A DNA stretch of 8,392 nucleotides from CALJUZ01 sp003387805. GTDB lineage: Bacteria > Bacillota > Limnochordia > Limnochordales > ZCTH02-B6. The notes below the pieces were generated by a model, which was not told the origin of the DNA, ran no database searches, and saw only the letters and a program-made list of their open reading frames with translations. Where the stretch lies: the NCBI GenBank assembly GCA_937975235.1, contig CALJUZ010000086.1:1-8392 (forward strand), written 5' to 3'. The translations under genes were made by a program, and so were the position numbers. Numbering within the stretch: position 1 is the first letter of the stretch; the number at the start of each line of letters is the position of its first letter. Positions 1-6,569 of this stretch are shown one piece after another.

Positions 1-38
1 GGCGCCGCCCGGCGCCGGCCGGGCAGGCCCGCCCCGCG

Positions 39-53
39 GCCCGCGACGCGGGC
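39..53. other. GC palindrome abutting the gltX stop
   Basis: GCCCG, a 5-base centre, then CGGGC forms a small perfect hairpin directly after the gltX stop codon (minus strand). There is no T-tract, so it is not a canonical intrinsic terminator. The flanking 1-38 is GC-only low-complexity sequence (GGCGCC-rich) with no gene visible. Confidence 0.3.
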
Positions 54-1535
54 TCAGCCCTCGGCCTTGGCCTGGGCCGCGGCCTCGGCCCGGGCCACCG
101 CGGCCTGCAGCCGCGCCACCGTCTTCTCCCGTCCCAGCAGGTAAATGACGTCGTGGATGGGCGGGCTCACCGACGTGCCCGTCAGCGCCACCCGGGCGGG
201 CTGGATGACGTCGCCCAGTTTGCGGCCGTCGGCTTCGGCGATGCCGTGGAAAATTGCCTCGATGCCCTCGCGCTCCCACGGGTCCAGCTCGGACAGCGCC
301 CGCACCAGCCGCTGGTACAGCTCCGGCACGTAGTCGCGGCTCAGGAACTTGCGCACCGCTTTCTCGTCGAACTGCAGCTCGTCCGTGAAATAGTAGTACG
401 TCTGGGGCACGATGTCCGCCAGCGTGCGGATGCGGGTCTGCAGCGGCTCCATCATCTGCTCCAGCCTGGCCCGCAGATCGTCGTCCAGCCGGGCGGGCGC
501 CAGCCCCGCGGCGTGCAGCCGCTGATGGGCGTACTCGGCCAGCTTCGGCAGCGGCGTGTTGCGGATGTACACGCCGTTCATCCACTCCAGCTTCTGGTGA
601 TCGAAGACCGCGCCGTGCTTGGCCACCTTCTCCAGCGTGAAGTACTTGATCAGCTCGTCGCGGCTGAAGATCTCGGTCTTGTCGTCGTAGGCCCAGCCCA
701 CCAGCGCCAGGTAGTTGATCATGGTTTCGGGCAGGACGCCCTGCTCGCGGTAGGCGCCCACCGCGACGGCGCCGTGGCGCTTGCTGAGCCGGCTGCGGTC
801 AGGCCCGAGAATCAGCGGCACGTGGGCAAACTCCGGCAGCTCCCAGCCCAACGCCTCATAAAGCTGGATCTGCCGCGCCGTGTTGGTCAGGTGGTCCTCG
901 CCGCGGATCACGTGGGTAATCTGCATCAGGTGGTCGTCCACCACCACGGCGAAGTTGTACGTGGGCCAGCCGTCGGACTTGCGGATGACCAGGTCGTCCA
1001 GCAGCCGGTTTTCGAACACCACTTCGCCCCGCACGTGGTCGTGGAAGCGAATCTCGCCTTCGTCGGGCGACAAAAACCGCACCACCGCCGGCCGCTCGGC
1101 CGCCAGCCGCTGCCTCTCCTCCTCGCTGAGGTGCAGGCACTTGCGGTCGTACATGGGCGCCTTGCCTTCGGCCAGCATGGCCTCCCGGCGCTCTTTCAGC
1201 TCCTCGGGCGTGCAGTAGCAGTAGTACGCCTTGCCCTCGGCCAAAAGCTGCTCCACGTACTTGTTGTAAATGTCCAGCCGCTGGCTCTGGAAGTACGGGC
1301 CGTAGGGGCCGCCCACTTCGGGACCCTCGTCCCAGTCAATGCCGAGCCATTTCAGATCCTCGATGATGGCCCGCGTCGACTCCTCCGAGGAGCGCTCCAG
1401 GTCCGTGTCCTCGATGCGCAAGACGAAGGTGCCGCCGTGATGGCGGGCAAACAGCCAGTTGAACAGTGCCGTCCGCGCCCCGCCGACGTGCAGATAGCCG
1501 GTAGGGCTCGGCGCGTACCGCGTCCGTACGGTCAC
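54..1535 (-). CDS. gltX: Glutamyl-tRNA synthetase
   Basis: Class I aminoacyl-tRNA synthetase that charges tRNA-Glu with glutamate in the cytosol. The 493-aa length is normal for bacterial GluRS. Visible motifs are the HIGH signature as HVGG (16-19) within PSPTGYLHVGG, the conserved RGEDH (211-215), and the KMSKS equivalent LSKR (250-253). A zinc-site pattern is seen as C106, C108, C133 and H135, with the same spacing as the Cys98/Cys100/Cys125/His127 site of the E. coli enzyme. The C-terminal half is the helical anticodon-binding region. The start is GTG: its first base lies inside the mtnA stop (GTGA overlap), and the SD AAGAAGGAGG (1546-1555) sits 10 nt upstream inside mtnA. This implies translational coupling with mtnA. 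In many Bacillota GluRS also charges tRNA-Gln for later amidation; the sequence here does not settle that. Confidence 0.98.
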   Translation of the reverse strand: MTVRTRYAPSPTGYLHVGGARTALFNWLFARHHGGTFVLRIEDTDLERSSEESTRAIIEDLKWLGIDWDEGPEVGGPYGPYFQSQRLDIYNKYVEQLLAEGKAYYCYCTPEELKERREAMLAEGKAPMYDRKCLHLSEEERQRLAAERPAVVRFLSPDEGEIRFHDHVRGEVVFENRLLDDLVIRKSDGWPTYNFAVVVDDHLMQITHVIRGEDHLTNTARQIQLYEALGWELPEFAHVPLILGPDRSRLSKRHGAVAVGAYREQGVLPETMINYLALVGWAYDDKTEIFSRDELIKYFTLEKVAKHGAVFDHQKLEWMNGVYIRNTPLPKLAEYAHQRLHAAGLAPARLDDDLRARLEQMMEPLQTRIRTLADIVPQTYYYFTDELQFDEKAVRKFLSRDYVPELYQRLVRALSELDPWEREGIEAIFHGIAEADGRKLGDVIQPARVALTGTSVSPPIHDVIYLLGREKTVARLQAAVARAEAAAQAKAEG

Positions 1536-2644
1536 GCGCGATTCGCCTCCTTCTTTGCCATGGCCACGACGGCGGCCAGCCCTTCCTCGTAGGGCGGCCG
1601 CACGACGCCGTATTCGGTGATGATGGCGGTGACGTAGCGCGCCGGCGTCACGTCAAAGGCCGGATTGTACACGTTCACGCCTTCCGGCGCGATGCGCCGG
1701 CCCTGCACGTGGGTCACCTCGCGCGGGTCGCGCTCCTCGATGACGACTTCGTCGCCGGACTTCAGGCTGAGATCCAGCGTCGACACGGGCGCCGCCACGT
1801 AAAACGGGATGCCGTGCTCCTTGGCCAGCACCGCCAGGCCGTAGGTGCCGATCTTGTTGACCACGTCGCCGTTGGCCGTGACGCGGTCCGCGCCCACGAT
1901 GACGCTCTTGACCATGCCCTTGGCCATGACGTGGGCCGCCATGTTGTCGGTGATGAGCGTCGTAGGGATGCCTTCCTGCAGCAGCTCCCACGTGGTCAGC
2001 CGGGCGCCCTGCAAAAAGGGCCGCGTCTCGGACGCGTACACGTGGATGGGCGTGCCCGCCGCGTGGGCGGCCCGGATGACGCCCAGCGCGGTGCCGTAGT
2101 CCACGGTGGCCAGCGCGCCGGTGTTGCAGTGGTGCAGCACGCCGCCGGGCTCCAGCAGCGGCGCGCCGTGGCGGCCGATGGCGTAGTTGACGCGCCGGTC
2201 TTCGTCGGCAATGCGGTGGGCTTCCTCCAGCAGCCGTTCCGCCAGCGGCGCCGGCGTGGGCGAGTGCCCGCCGGCCCCGCCCTGCGCCGCGGCCCGCAGC
2301 ACCGCCAGCACCCGGTCCACGGCCCAGAACAAGTTGACGGCCGTGGGGCGGGCCTGCTTCAGGTGCGCGCCGATGCGCTCCATCTCGTCCAGGAAGCCCG
2401 CCGTATCGTCGGCAAAGCGGGCGGCCGCGTCCCGGGCGCCCAGGGCCATGCCGTACGCCGCCGCGGCGCCGATGGCCGGCGCGCCGCGGACCACCATGTC
2501 GCGAATGGCCGCCGCCGTTTCCTCGGCCGTGCGGCAGACGACGGTCTCGAAGCGCAGCGGCAGCTGCCGCTGGTCGATCAAATAAAGAGCGCCGTCCCGC
2601 CACTCCAGCGTTTGGACGGCGGATTTGCGCGTCTCATGGCTCAT
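1532..2644 (-). CDS. mtnA: Methylthioribose-1-phosphate isomerase
   Basis: Aldose-ketose isomerase of the methionine salvage pathway, converting 5-methylthioribose-1-phosphate to 5-methylthioribulose-1-phosphate. It belongs to the family related to the eIF2B alpha/beta/delta subunits. The protein is 370 aa. It has the N-terminal RGAPAIGAAAAYG signature (53-65), the catalytic cysteine in HHCNTGALAT (C173) and the catalytic aspartate in GADRV (D253). The Cys-Asp spacing of 80 residues equals that of Cys160/Asp240 in the Bacillus subtilis enzyme. The ATG start is supported by GGAGGAGGT (2651-2659), 6 nt upstream. A Gly/Pro-rich insertion (about 121-133) accounts for the slightly longer N-terminal half. 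It is the first gene of an operon with gltX, an odd pairing because no other salvage genes (mtnK, mtnB, mtnD and so on) are in the window. No S-box riboswitch is visible upstream. Confidence 0.97.
   Translation of the reverse strand: MSHETRKSAVQTLEWRDGALYLIDQRQLPLRFETVVCRTAEETAAAIRDMVVRGAPAIGAAAAYGMALGARDAAARFADDTAGFLDEMERIGAHLKQARPTAVNLFWAVDRVLAVLRAAAQGGAGGHSPTPAPLAERLLEEAHRIADEDRRVNYAIGRHGAPLLEPGGVLHHCNTGALATVDYGTALGVIRAAHAAGTPIHVYASETRPFLQGARLTTWELLQEGIPTTLITDNMAAHVMAKGMVKSVIVGADRVTANGDVVNKIGTYGLAVLAKEHGIPFYVAAPVSTLDLSLKSGDEVVIEERDPREVTHVQGRRIAPEGVNVYNPAFDVTPARYVTAIITEYGVVRPPYEEGLAAVVAMAKKEANRA
1546..1555 (-). promoter_or_regulatory. Ribosome binding site of gltX inside mtnA
   Basis: AAGAAGGAGG on the minus strand lies 10 nt before the GTG start. 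It is a near-perfect anti-SD complement, embedded in the last codons of mtnA. It fixes the GTG at 1535 as the start. Confidence 0.85.
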
Positions 2645-2650
2645 GCCGTG

Positions 2651-2659
2651 ACCTCCTCC
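2651..2659 (-). promoter_or_regulatory. Ribosome binding site of mtnA
   Basis: GGAGGAGGT on the minus strand with a 6-nt spacer to the ATG. It supports the chosen start. Confidence 0.85.
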
Positions 2660-2667
2660 ATCTCCCT

Positions 2668-2707
2668 AGTTTAACCGAAGCGCCCTATATTCGGAAGTCA
2701 CGGTGAC
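2668..2707 (-). promoter_or_regulatory. Candidate mtnA-gltX promoter with adjacent dyad
   Basis: On the minus strand TTCCGA (2691-2696) and TAAACT (2668-2673) are separated by 17 bp, giving a weak sigma-A-like match (3/6 and 4/6) about 25-50 bp before the mtnA start. Directly upstream lies the dyad GTCAC-G-GTGAC (2697-2707), which could be an operator. A second short inverted repeat, CCGAA/TTCGG (2675-2679 and 2690-2694), falls in the spacer. Position and spacing support this call more than sequence strength does. Confidence 0.3.
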
Positions 2708-2870
2708 GTGCGTGCGGGCACGCTTCCGCCCGCGGCCGCTCGCTGCTGGCCACGCCGGTGAGGGCGCGGGAAAAATCGAAAAAACGGCGCCCGGCAGACT
2801 TAGTTATGGAAGGAAATGAACAGGTTTGGATAGAATTGATGTCGACGGCTCGGCAAGCTCGACGCATGTT

Positions 2871-2982
2871 TGCCCGGGTTTCTGCCGGCCCGAGTTGGTT
2901 CCGGCCCGGGTTGGTCATGGCCTGGGTTGGTCGTCGCCCGGGTTGGTCATCACCCGGGTTGGTCGTCGCCCGGGTTCGTCCG
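2871..2982. repeat. 16-bp tandem repeat, 7 copies
   Basis: The core CCCGGGTT (or a one-base variant) begins at 2873, 2889, 2905, 2921, 2937, 2953 and 2969, an exact 16-bp period. The consensus unit is approximately GCCCGGGTTGGTCRTC, and the central copies are the most alike. Each unit carries the palindrome CCCGGG (CCCGAG and CCTGGG in two copies). The array lies in the divergent region between mtnA and the MFS gene and ends about 90 bp before the MFS start. A 16-bp period is not a multiple of three, so a protein repeat is unlikely. Function is unknown; it could bind a regulator or be a minisatellite. The rest of the 2708-2870 stretch is relatively A-rich and holds no gene I can support. Confidence 0.9.
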
Positions 2983-3000
2983 GAGACCGGAGCTGCACCC

Positions 3001-3038
3001 GGAGGCCGGCCGCGGGGCGTCATCTCGGCCCGGCCTCC
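3001..3038 (+). other. Leader hairpin before the MFS gene
   Basis: GGAGGCCGG (3001-3009) and CCGGCCTCC (3030-3038) form a perfect 9-bp inverted repeat around a 20-nt loop, ending 36 nt before the MFS start. No T-tract follows, so it is not a terminator. It would be a stable 5'-UTR stem if the gene is transcribed from further upstream. Confidence 0.4.
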
Positions 3039-3074
3039 GCCAAACTCACTTGATGAAAGCGACGGGATCACAAC

Positions 3075-4268
3075 GTGGCCAAACGCTTCGCACTGCTGTC
3101 CACCAGCGGAACGCTGACCCTCATCCTTTTCATGTCGTTTTTCGACAACTTCACCCAGATACCGATGATCGCCCCCTACGCGGCCTCGCTGGGCGCGGGA
3201 GCGCTGATGACCGGGTGGATCGTCAGCATCTACAGCGTCACCAACACGCTGGGCAACATCGCGGCCGGCGTTGTCCTGGACAAGTTCGGGCGGCGGCTGC
3301 CGCTGGTGGTGGGCCTGTTGTGGGCCGGCCTGGCCGTCTTTCTGTACGGCGCGGCCGGCACGCCCGGGGAGCTCTTGGCCATCCGGGCGTTTCACGGGCT
3401 GGGCGGCTCCATCATCGTGCCGGCCATTTTCGCGATGACGGCTGACGCGAGCGCGACCGACCAGCGGGGCCGCAACATGGCCCGCATCGGCGCCATGATC
3501 GGCATTGCGGCCATCACCGGACCCATGGTCAGCGGGATTTTGCGGTCGGCTTGGGGTCCGAATGCGGTGTTTATCACCGTCTTTATCGTGATGGCTTTGG
3601 GCGCCGCGCTGGCGCTGACCCTGCCGGAAACGCTGCGGAACGAGAAGAAGCGGGCGGCCGAGGATGCCGGCCCGTCGCGCATATCGTTCGCCGCGCCGGG
3701 CTTTCACATGCTCAATCTGGCGGGCTTCGGCACCGCGGCCGGCATGGGCGCCCTGACGTACTTGATCCCGCTGCAGCTGGAGCAGCAGGGCCTGAGCGCG
3801 GCCCGCTCCAGCAGCGTGTTCAGCATTTATGCCATCGTGGCCGTCATCGTCATGATGACCATCGGCCGGCGCGGCTACCGCCTGACTACGTTTGCCGCGG
3901 GCTTTCTGGGCATGGCGGCGGCCTTCGCCGTGCTGAGCTTCGGCTCGTCGTTCGGCGTGGCGGCGCTGGGCATGGCCATTTTCGGCCTCGGTTTCGGCAT
4001 GCTGTACCCCACCCTGAACACCCAGGTGGCGGCCATGTTCCCGGCCAACGGCCGCGGCCGGGCCTACGGCATCTTCAACGCCTTCTACACCATGGGCGTC
4101 GTCGTGACCCCGCCGGCCATCGGCTGGGCTATGCCGCACACGACCACGTCGGTCGTTTTCGGCGTCCTGGCCGCCCTGGCCCTTCTGGGCGCGGCGGGGC
4201 TGTACGGATTTCGCCACTTGATGGACGTGAATCCCGAGAAGGACGCGGCCCGTACGGCGGCGGTATGA
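3075..4268 (+). CDS. MFS transporter, 12-TM
   Basis: Major facilitator superfamily permease of the cytoplasmic membrane, 397 aa. About 12 hydrophobic segments are visible (near 10-34, 44-66, 77-94, 101-122, 137-157, 163-183, 211-231, 245-263, 270-288, 295-315, 330-352 and 358-377). A charged central loop (about 184-205, NEKKRAAED) separates the two six-helix halves. Motif A appears as GVVLDKFGRR (65-74) between TM2 and TM3, and a motif-B-like RAFHGLGGSIIVPA starts at R104. It resembles drug/sugar-type MFS exporters, but the substrate cannot be read from sequence. The start is taken as GTG because an in-frame TGA at 3051 excludes anything longer; the SD is weak (GGGA, 3064-3067). It converges on the DUF4387/atuA pair, so it could move a substrate of that pathway, which is inference only. 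Confidence 0.93.
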   Translation: MAKRFALLSTSGTLTLILFMSFFDNFTQIPMIAPYAASLGAGALMTGWIVSIYSVTNTLGNIAAGVVLDKFGRRLPLVVGLLWAGLAVFLYGAAGTPGELLAIRAFHGLGGSIIVPAIFAMTADASATDQRGRNMARIGAMIGIAAITGPMVSGILRSAWGPNAVFITVFIVMALGAALALTLPETLRNEKKRAAEDAGPSRISFAAPGFHMLNLAGFGTAAGMGALTYLIPLQLEQQGLSAARSSSVFSIYAIVAVIVMMTIGRRGYRLTTFAAGFLGMAAAFAVLSFGSSFGVAALGMAIFGLGFGMLYPTLNTQVAAMFPANGRGRAYGIFNAFYTMGVVVTPPAIGWAMPHTTTSVVFGVLAALALLGAAGLYGFRHLMDVNPEKDAARTAAV

Positions 4269-4288
4269 GGCCGGCGGGACGGCCGGCC
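4269..4288. terminator. GC hairpin between convergent genes
   Basis: GGCCGGC (4269-4275) and GCCGGCC (4282-4288) flank a 6-nt loop immediately after the MFS stop. It sits in the 55-bp gap between the convergent MFS and DUF4387 genes. There is no T-tract on either strand, so at best it is a non-canonical bidirectional terminator. Confidence 0.35.
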
Positions 4289-4323
4289 TGATGCCCGAGC
4301 CGACGCCGGACCGCCCTGCGGCT

Positions 4324-4668
4324 TCAGGCGACAAGCCGCCGAAGCAGCGTCGCGCTGACCGGCACCTCCAGGTCCAGCAGCGGCGCGTACATCTGGCTGC
4401 CCATGACGTCGCTTTCGCCCGGGCTGCCGCTGGGACGGAGCCGCCGGATGGTGAACTTGACGGCCCGGGCCGGGTCGAAGGCCGTGAAGGTCACGACGCG
4501 GTCCGGCTCGATGCCGAACAGAGCGGCCACCGTCTCCGCCGTCAGCGCGCCCGACTGTTTGACCTCCCGGTAGACGGCGTCGTCGCTGAAGATGATGTCG
4601 AAGGTGATGCAGTCGGGCCCGGCGTTCTTGCTGCGAATAGTCCGGGCCAAGTCCATGAGCCTCGCCAT
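4324..4668 (-). CDS. DUF4387 family protein (AtuA partner)
   Basis: A 114-aa cytosolic protein that I recognise as DUF4387 from its N-terminal LARTIRSKNAGP block (7-18), the TFDIIF segment and the C-terminal SGSPGESDVMGSQMYAPLLDLEVP block (84-107). DUF4387 proteins are typically encoded next to AtuA-family (DUF1446) proteins, as here, which suggests a functional pair; in some genomes the two are fused. The biochemical role is not established. The ATG start is supported by GGGGGAG about 7 nt upstream. It lies 175 bp downstream of atuA on the same strand and is presumably co-transcribed. The spacer contains a 10-bp tandem repeat. The gene converges with the MFS gene. Confidence 0.92.
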   Translation of the reverse strand: MARLMDLARTIRSKNAGPDCITFDIIFSDDAVYREVKQSGALTAETVAALFGIEPDRVVTFTAFDPARAVKFTIRRLRPSGSPGESDVMGSQMYAPLLDLEVPVSATLLRRLVA

Positions 4669-4720
4669 GATCGTTCTCCCCCTTTTCGCTTCCCCGTTCC
4701 CTCGTGTTCTCCGGCGCTCG

Positions 4721-4780
4721 CGCGGGCTCCCGTGGGCTCCCGAGGGCTCCCGCGGGCTCCCGTGGGTTCGCGCGGGCTCT
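4721..4780. repeat. 10-bp tandem repeat, 6 copies
   Basis: Six consecutive 10-bp units (4721, 4731, 4741, 4751, 4761 and 4771) have consensus CGNGGGCTCC. Three are identical apart from the third base, and the last two differ mainly near their 3' ends. Degenerate GC-rich flanks (4711-4720, 4781-4790) may be decayed copies. The array lies in the 175-bp spacer between atuA and DUF4387. On the transcribed minus strand each unit presents GGGAGCCC, an SD-like GGGAG. The 10-bp period is close to one helical turn. No ORF with a sensible start spans it. Confidence 0.9.
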
Positions 4781-4843
4781 CTCCCGCGCTCGTGCCGCCG
4801 GACGGCCCCCCGGCCTGTCGACGCCGGCCGGGCCGCCGCGCCG

Positions 4844-6241
4844 TCAGCCCACCGTCTCGTACTCCGTGCGGAACAGCTCCAGCGGATGGTCCACCTCGAT
4901 GACGTGGTTCAGCGTCCAGCGGTACGCCCCCCGGCTGGGCAGCACTTCGTCGCTCATGAACGCGGCCGCGCCCGCGGTGCCGCGGTGTCCCGGAATGCGG
5001 GCGTACAAGAAGTTGCGCCCCGCCAGGTTGGTCAGCTCCATGGCCTCGTCCATGGTGGGCGCCACGCCTTCGACCACGACGCACAGCTCGTGGGAGCGGA
5101 TCTCCTTGACCGGCTCCATCTCGCCCATGACGCCGTTTTTGCCGTAAACGTGGTAGTGCACTTCGTACTCCGGCCCGCTGAACCGCTCGGCGGTCTTTTG
5201 CCGCGACCAGGCCAGCGCGTCGTCCAGGCGGGCGATGGTGTTGGGGTCCCGGATGCCGATAATCATGACGGCCCGCTCGCCCACTTTGCCCGCGCCCTCC
5301 AGCTTGATGGTGTAGCGCGGCGACGGCACCCAGCGGGAGCCCGTCACCCGGGTGCGCCGCTCGTCCACCGCCTCGTAGCGGCATTCGCTCATGTCCACAT
5401 ACCCGCCGGGCAAATACTCCCGGGTCGGGTCCGACCGCTCGTACATGGCGTGTGCGGCCACCGACGCCGGCGTGCAGCGCTGGTAGTCGCTCATCGGTTC
5501 CAGCACGATGGCGTCGCGCTCCACGTGGCCCAGGACGCTTTCTTTGCCGGCGAACGGTTCCGCGCAAAAGGACGCGCACTCCAGGAGTTTGCCGGAGAAG
5601 TAGGCGATGTCCCACGGGTAGCCTTCGTGCAGCAGCGGCGCCGCAAAGAGGGCCGGATCGCACGCGCGGCCGGCGATGACCACGTCGGCCCCGCCCTGCA
5701 GCGCGGCCAAAATGGGCTCCACGCCCATGACCGCCACCACGTTGTCGCTGGCGTCCAGGTCCTCGGCCGTCAGCGGCGGCCGGCCGTCCAGTCCCGCGGT
5801 CCATGCGCCCCGCTCCAGGCGCTTCTTGATCTCCTCGGGTTCCTGCTGGCTGTAAATGGTGGCCATGCGGAAGGGCGCCAGGCCGTGCTTTTTTGCCAGC
5901 CGGCGGATGATTTGGGCGAACTTGCGCACGCCCCGGTCGGTGCCCGTATCGCCCGCCGAGCCGACGATCATGGGCACGCCCAGGCGGCGGGATGCGATCA
6001 GCATCAGCTCCAGGTCGTGCTCCTGCCACGCCTCGGGACTAGCCTCGGCGTCCGCGCCCAGCGCCTGCGGGCCGATGTCGCAGCTGCCGGAGTCGGCCAC
6101 GATGTAGTCCGGACGCCGCTCGACGCCCGTCCAGAAGCTGGCCTCTTCAATGGGCGTAAAGCCCAGGTGCCCGGTGGGGCTCAGCAGCTTCAAGGCGGCG
6201 GCGCTCTGCGCGTGCGGCGCGCTGACAGCGGGGGAAGTCAT
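4844..6241 (-). CDS. AtuA family (DUF1446) protein
   Basis: A 465-aa cytosolic protein of the acyclic-terpene-utilization AtuA family. The family is named after the Pseudomonas citronellol/geraniol gene cluster, but its reaction is not established. Conserved glycine/aspartate motifs are visible: DSGSCDIGP (50-58), GSAGDTGTD (94-102) and GRACDPA (191-197). The C-terminal half contains PGGYVDMSECRYE and YHVYGKNGVMGE. The start is the ATG at 6241, supported by GGAGGT 6 nt upstream. The frame stays open for another 110 codons to a GTG at 6571, but that extension crosses a terminator and ends in the riboswitch, so it is rejected as the protein start. DUF4387 follows. The only strong upstream promoter drives a c-di-AMP riboswitch leader, so the pair may be controlled by that nucleotide. 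No closer promoter is evident. Confidence 0.93.
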   Translation of the reverse strand: MTSPAVSAPHAQSAAALKLLSPTGHLGFTPIEEASFWTGVERRPDYIVADSGSCDIGPQALGADAEASPEAWQEHDLELMLIASRRLGVPMIVGSAGDTGTDRGVRKFAQIIRRLAKKHGLAPFRMATIYSQQEPEEIKKRLERGAWTAGLDGRPPLTAEDLDASDNVVAVMGVEPILAALQGGADVVIAGRACDPALFAAPLLHEGYPWDIAYFSGKLLECASFCAEPFAGKESVLGHVERDAIVLEPMSDYQRCTPASVAAHAMYERSDPTREYLPGGYVDMSECRYEAVDERRTRVTGSRWVPSPRYTIKLEGAGKVGERAVMIIGIRDPNTIARLDDALAWSRQKTAERFSGPEYEVHYHVYGKNGVMGEMEPVKEIRSHELCVVVEGVAPTMDEAMELTNLAGRNFLYARIPGHRGTAGAAAFMSDEVLPSRGAYRWTLNHVIEVDHPLELFRTEYETVG

Positions 6242-6426
6242 GCTAGCACCTCCAGAGTCATGACCGGCGGCGAGACGGCGGCCTGAAAACAAAACGGCCG
6301 CCATGATCCGCAGAACCATGGTGGCCGCAAATCTACGCACACCGACGCCCTCATGCCGGAAGACGTCGCCATGTGTTTGGTTGTCATGACGGGTCCCGCG
6401 GACCCTTGACGGCTCAGCCGCAGCAC
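6238..6426 (-). CDS. Possible 62-codon upstream ORF coupled to atuA
   Basis: A reading frame from GTG (6426), with GGGAG 9 nt upstream (6436-6440), runs 62 codons to a TGA that overlaps the atuA ATG as ATGA. The predicted peptide has no family I recognise. Its stretch RPPWFCGSWRPFCF is encoded by the terminator-like hairpin at 6286-6327, so the internal symmetry (RPPW/SWRP) comes from the RNA stem. Later in-frame ATG codons also exist. If translated, ribosomes would run through the hairpin and deliver directly to atuA, which is a plausible attenuation or coupling leader. It may equally be chance in GC-rich DNA; no conservation evidence is available here. Confidence 0.25.
   Translation of the reverse strand: MLRLSRQGSAGPVMTTKHMATSSGMRASVCVDLRPPWFCGSWRPFCFQAAVSPPVMTLEVLA
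6286..6327 (-). terminator. Second terminator-like hairpin in the atuA leader
   Basis: Read on the minus strand, CGGCCACCAT pairs with ATGGCGGCCG (one A-C mismatch) across a 13-nt loop and is followed by TTTTGTTTT. This fits an intrinsic terminator. It lies 45 nt before the atuA start and downstream of the riboswitch terminator, so it must be bypassed or inactive for atuA to be expressed from the riboswitch promoter. Confidence 0.6.
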
Positions 6427-6511
6427 GGCGCCTCGCTCCCTCTCCGTCGTACGCGAAGACGAACGTGCCTGCGGATGCCCCGGTCGCGAGCGCCGTCGGT
6501 CCGACCAGCGC

Positions 6512-6567
6512 AAAAAACGCAAAAAGCGGCGGCGCTGCGCGACGCGCAGGCAATCCGCACGCTTTTT
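6512..6567 (-). terminator. Intrinsic terminator of the c-di-AMP riboswitch
   Basis: On the minus strand AAAAAGCG (6567-6560), a one-base bulge and GCGG (6558-6555) pair with CCGC (6532-6529) and CGCTTTTT (6528-6521). An inner CTGCG/CGCAG stem adds to it, and GCG plus TTTTTT (6517-6512) follows. The hairpin begins 3 nt after the 3' strand of the aptamer closing stem, the usual position of a riboswitch expression platform. I did not identify the competing antiterminator pairing with certainty. Confidence 0.85.
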
Positions 6568-6569
6568 CC

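Noticed and set aside
153..1592. Long plus-strand open frame across gltX and the end of mtnA
   Set aside because: It is antisense to two clearly recognised genes and arises from their GC-rich third positions. There is no SD and no recognisable protein.
2645..2760. SAM (S-box) riboswitch upstream of mtnA
   Set aside because: None of the conserved S-box blocks or a terminator is visible in the short leader. The candidate promoter leaves almost no room for an aptamer.
2831..2836. TAGAAT as a -10 box for the MFS gene
   Set aside because: It is a 5/6 match in an A-rich stretch, but no -35 lies at 16-18 bp and the leader would be over 230 nt. Too weak to call.
3053..3055. ATG at 3053 as the MFS start
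   Set aside because: It is out of frame with the transporter. The transporter frame has a TGA at 3051.
2685..4334. Long minus-strand open frame opposite the MFS gene
   Set aside because: Arg/His/Gln-rich composition typical of an antisense shadow, with the real MFS protein on the other strand. Its repeat residues come from the 16-bp DNA array.
4592..6286. Long plus-strand open frame opposite atuA
   Set aside because: Antisense shadow of the AtuA gene, with no family match and low-complexity composition.
6242..6500. T-box leader upstream of atuA
   Set aside because: No T-box consensus (AGGGTGGNACCGCG) or specifier-loop features precede the second terminator.
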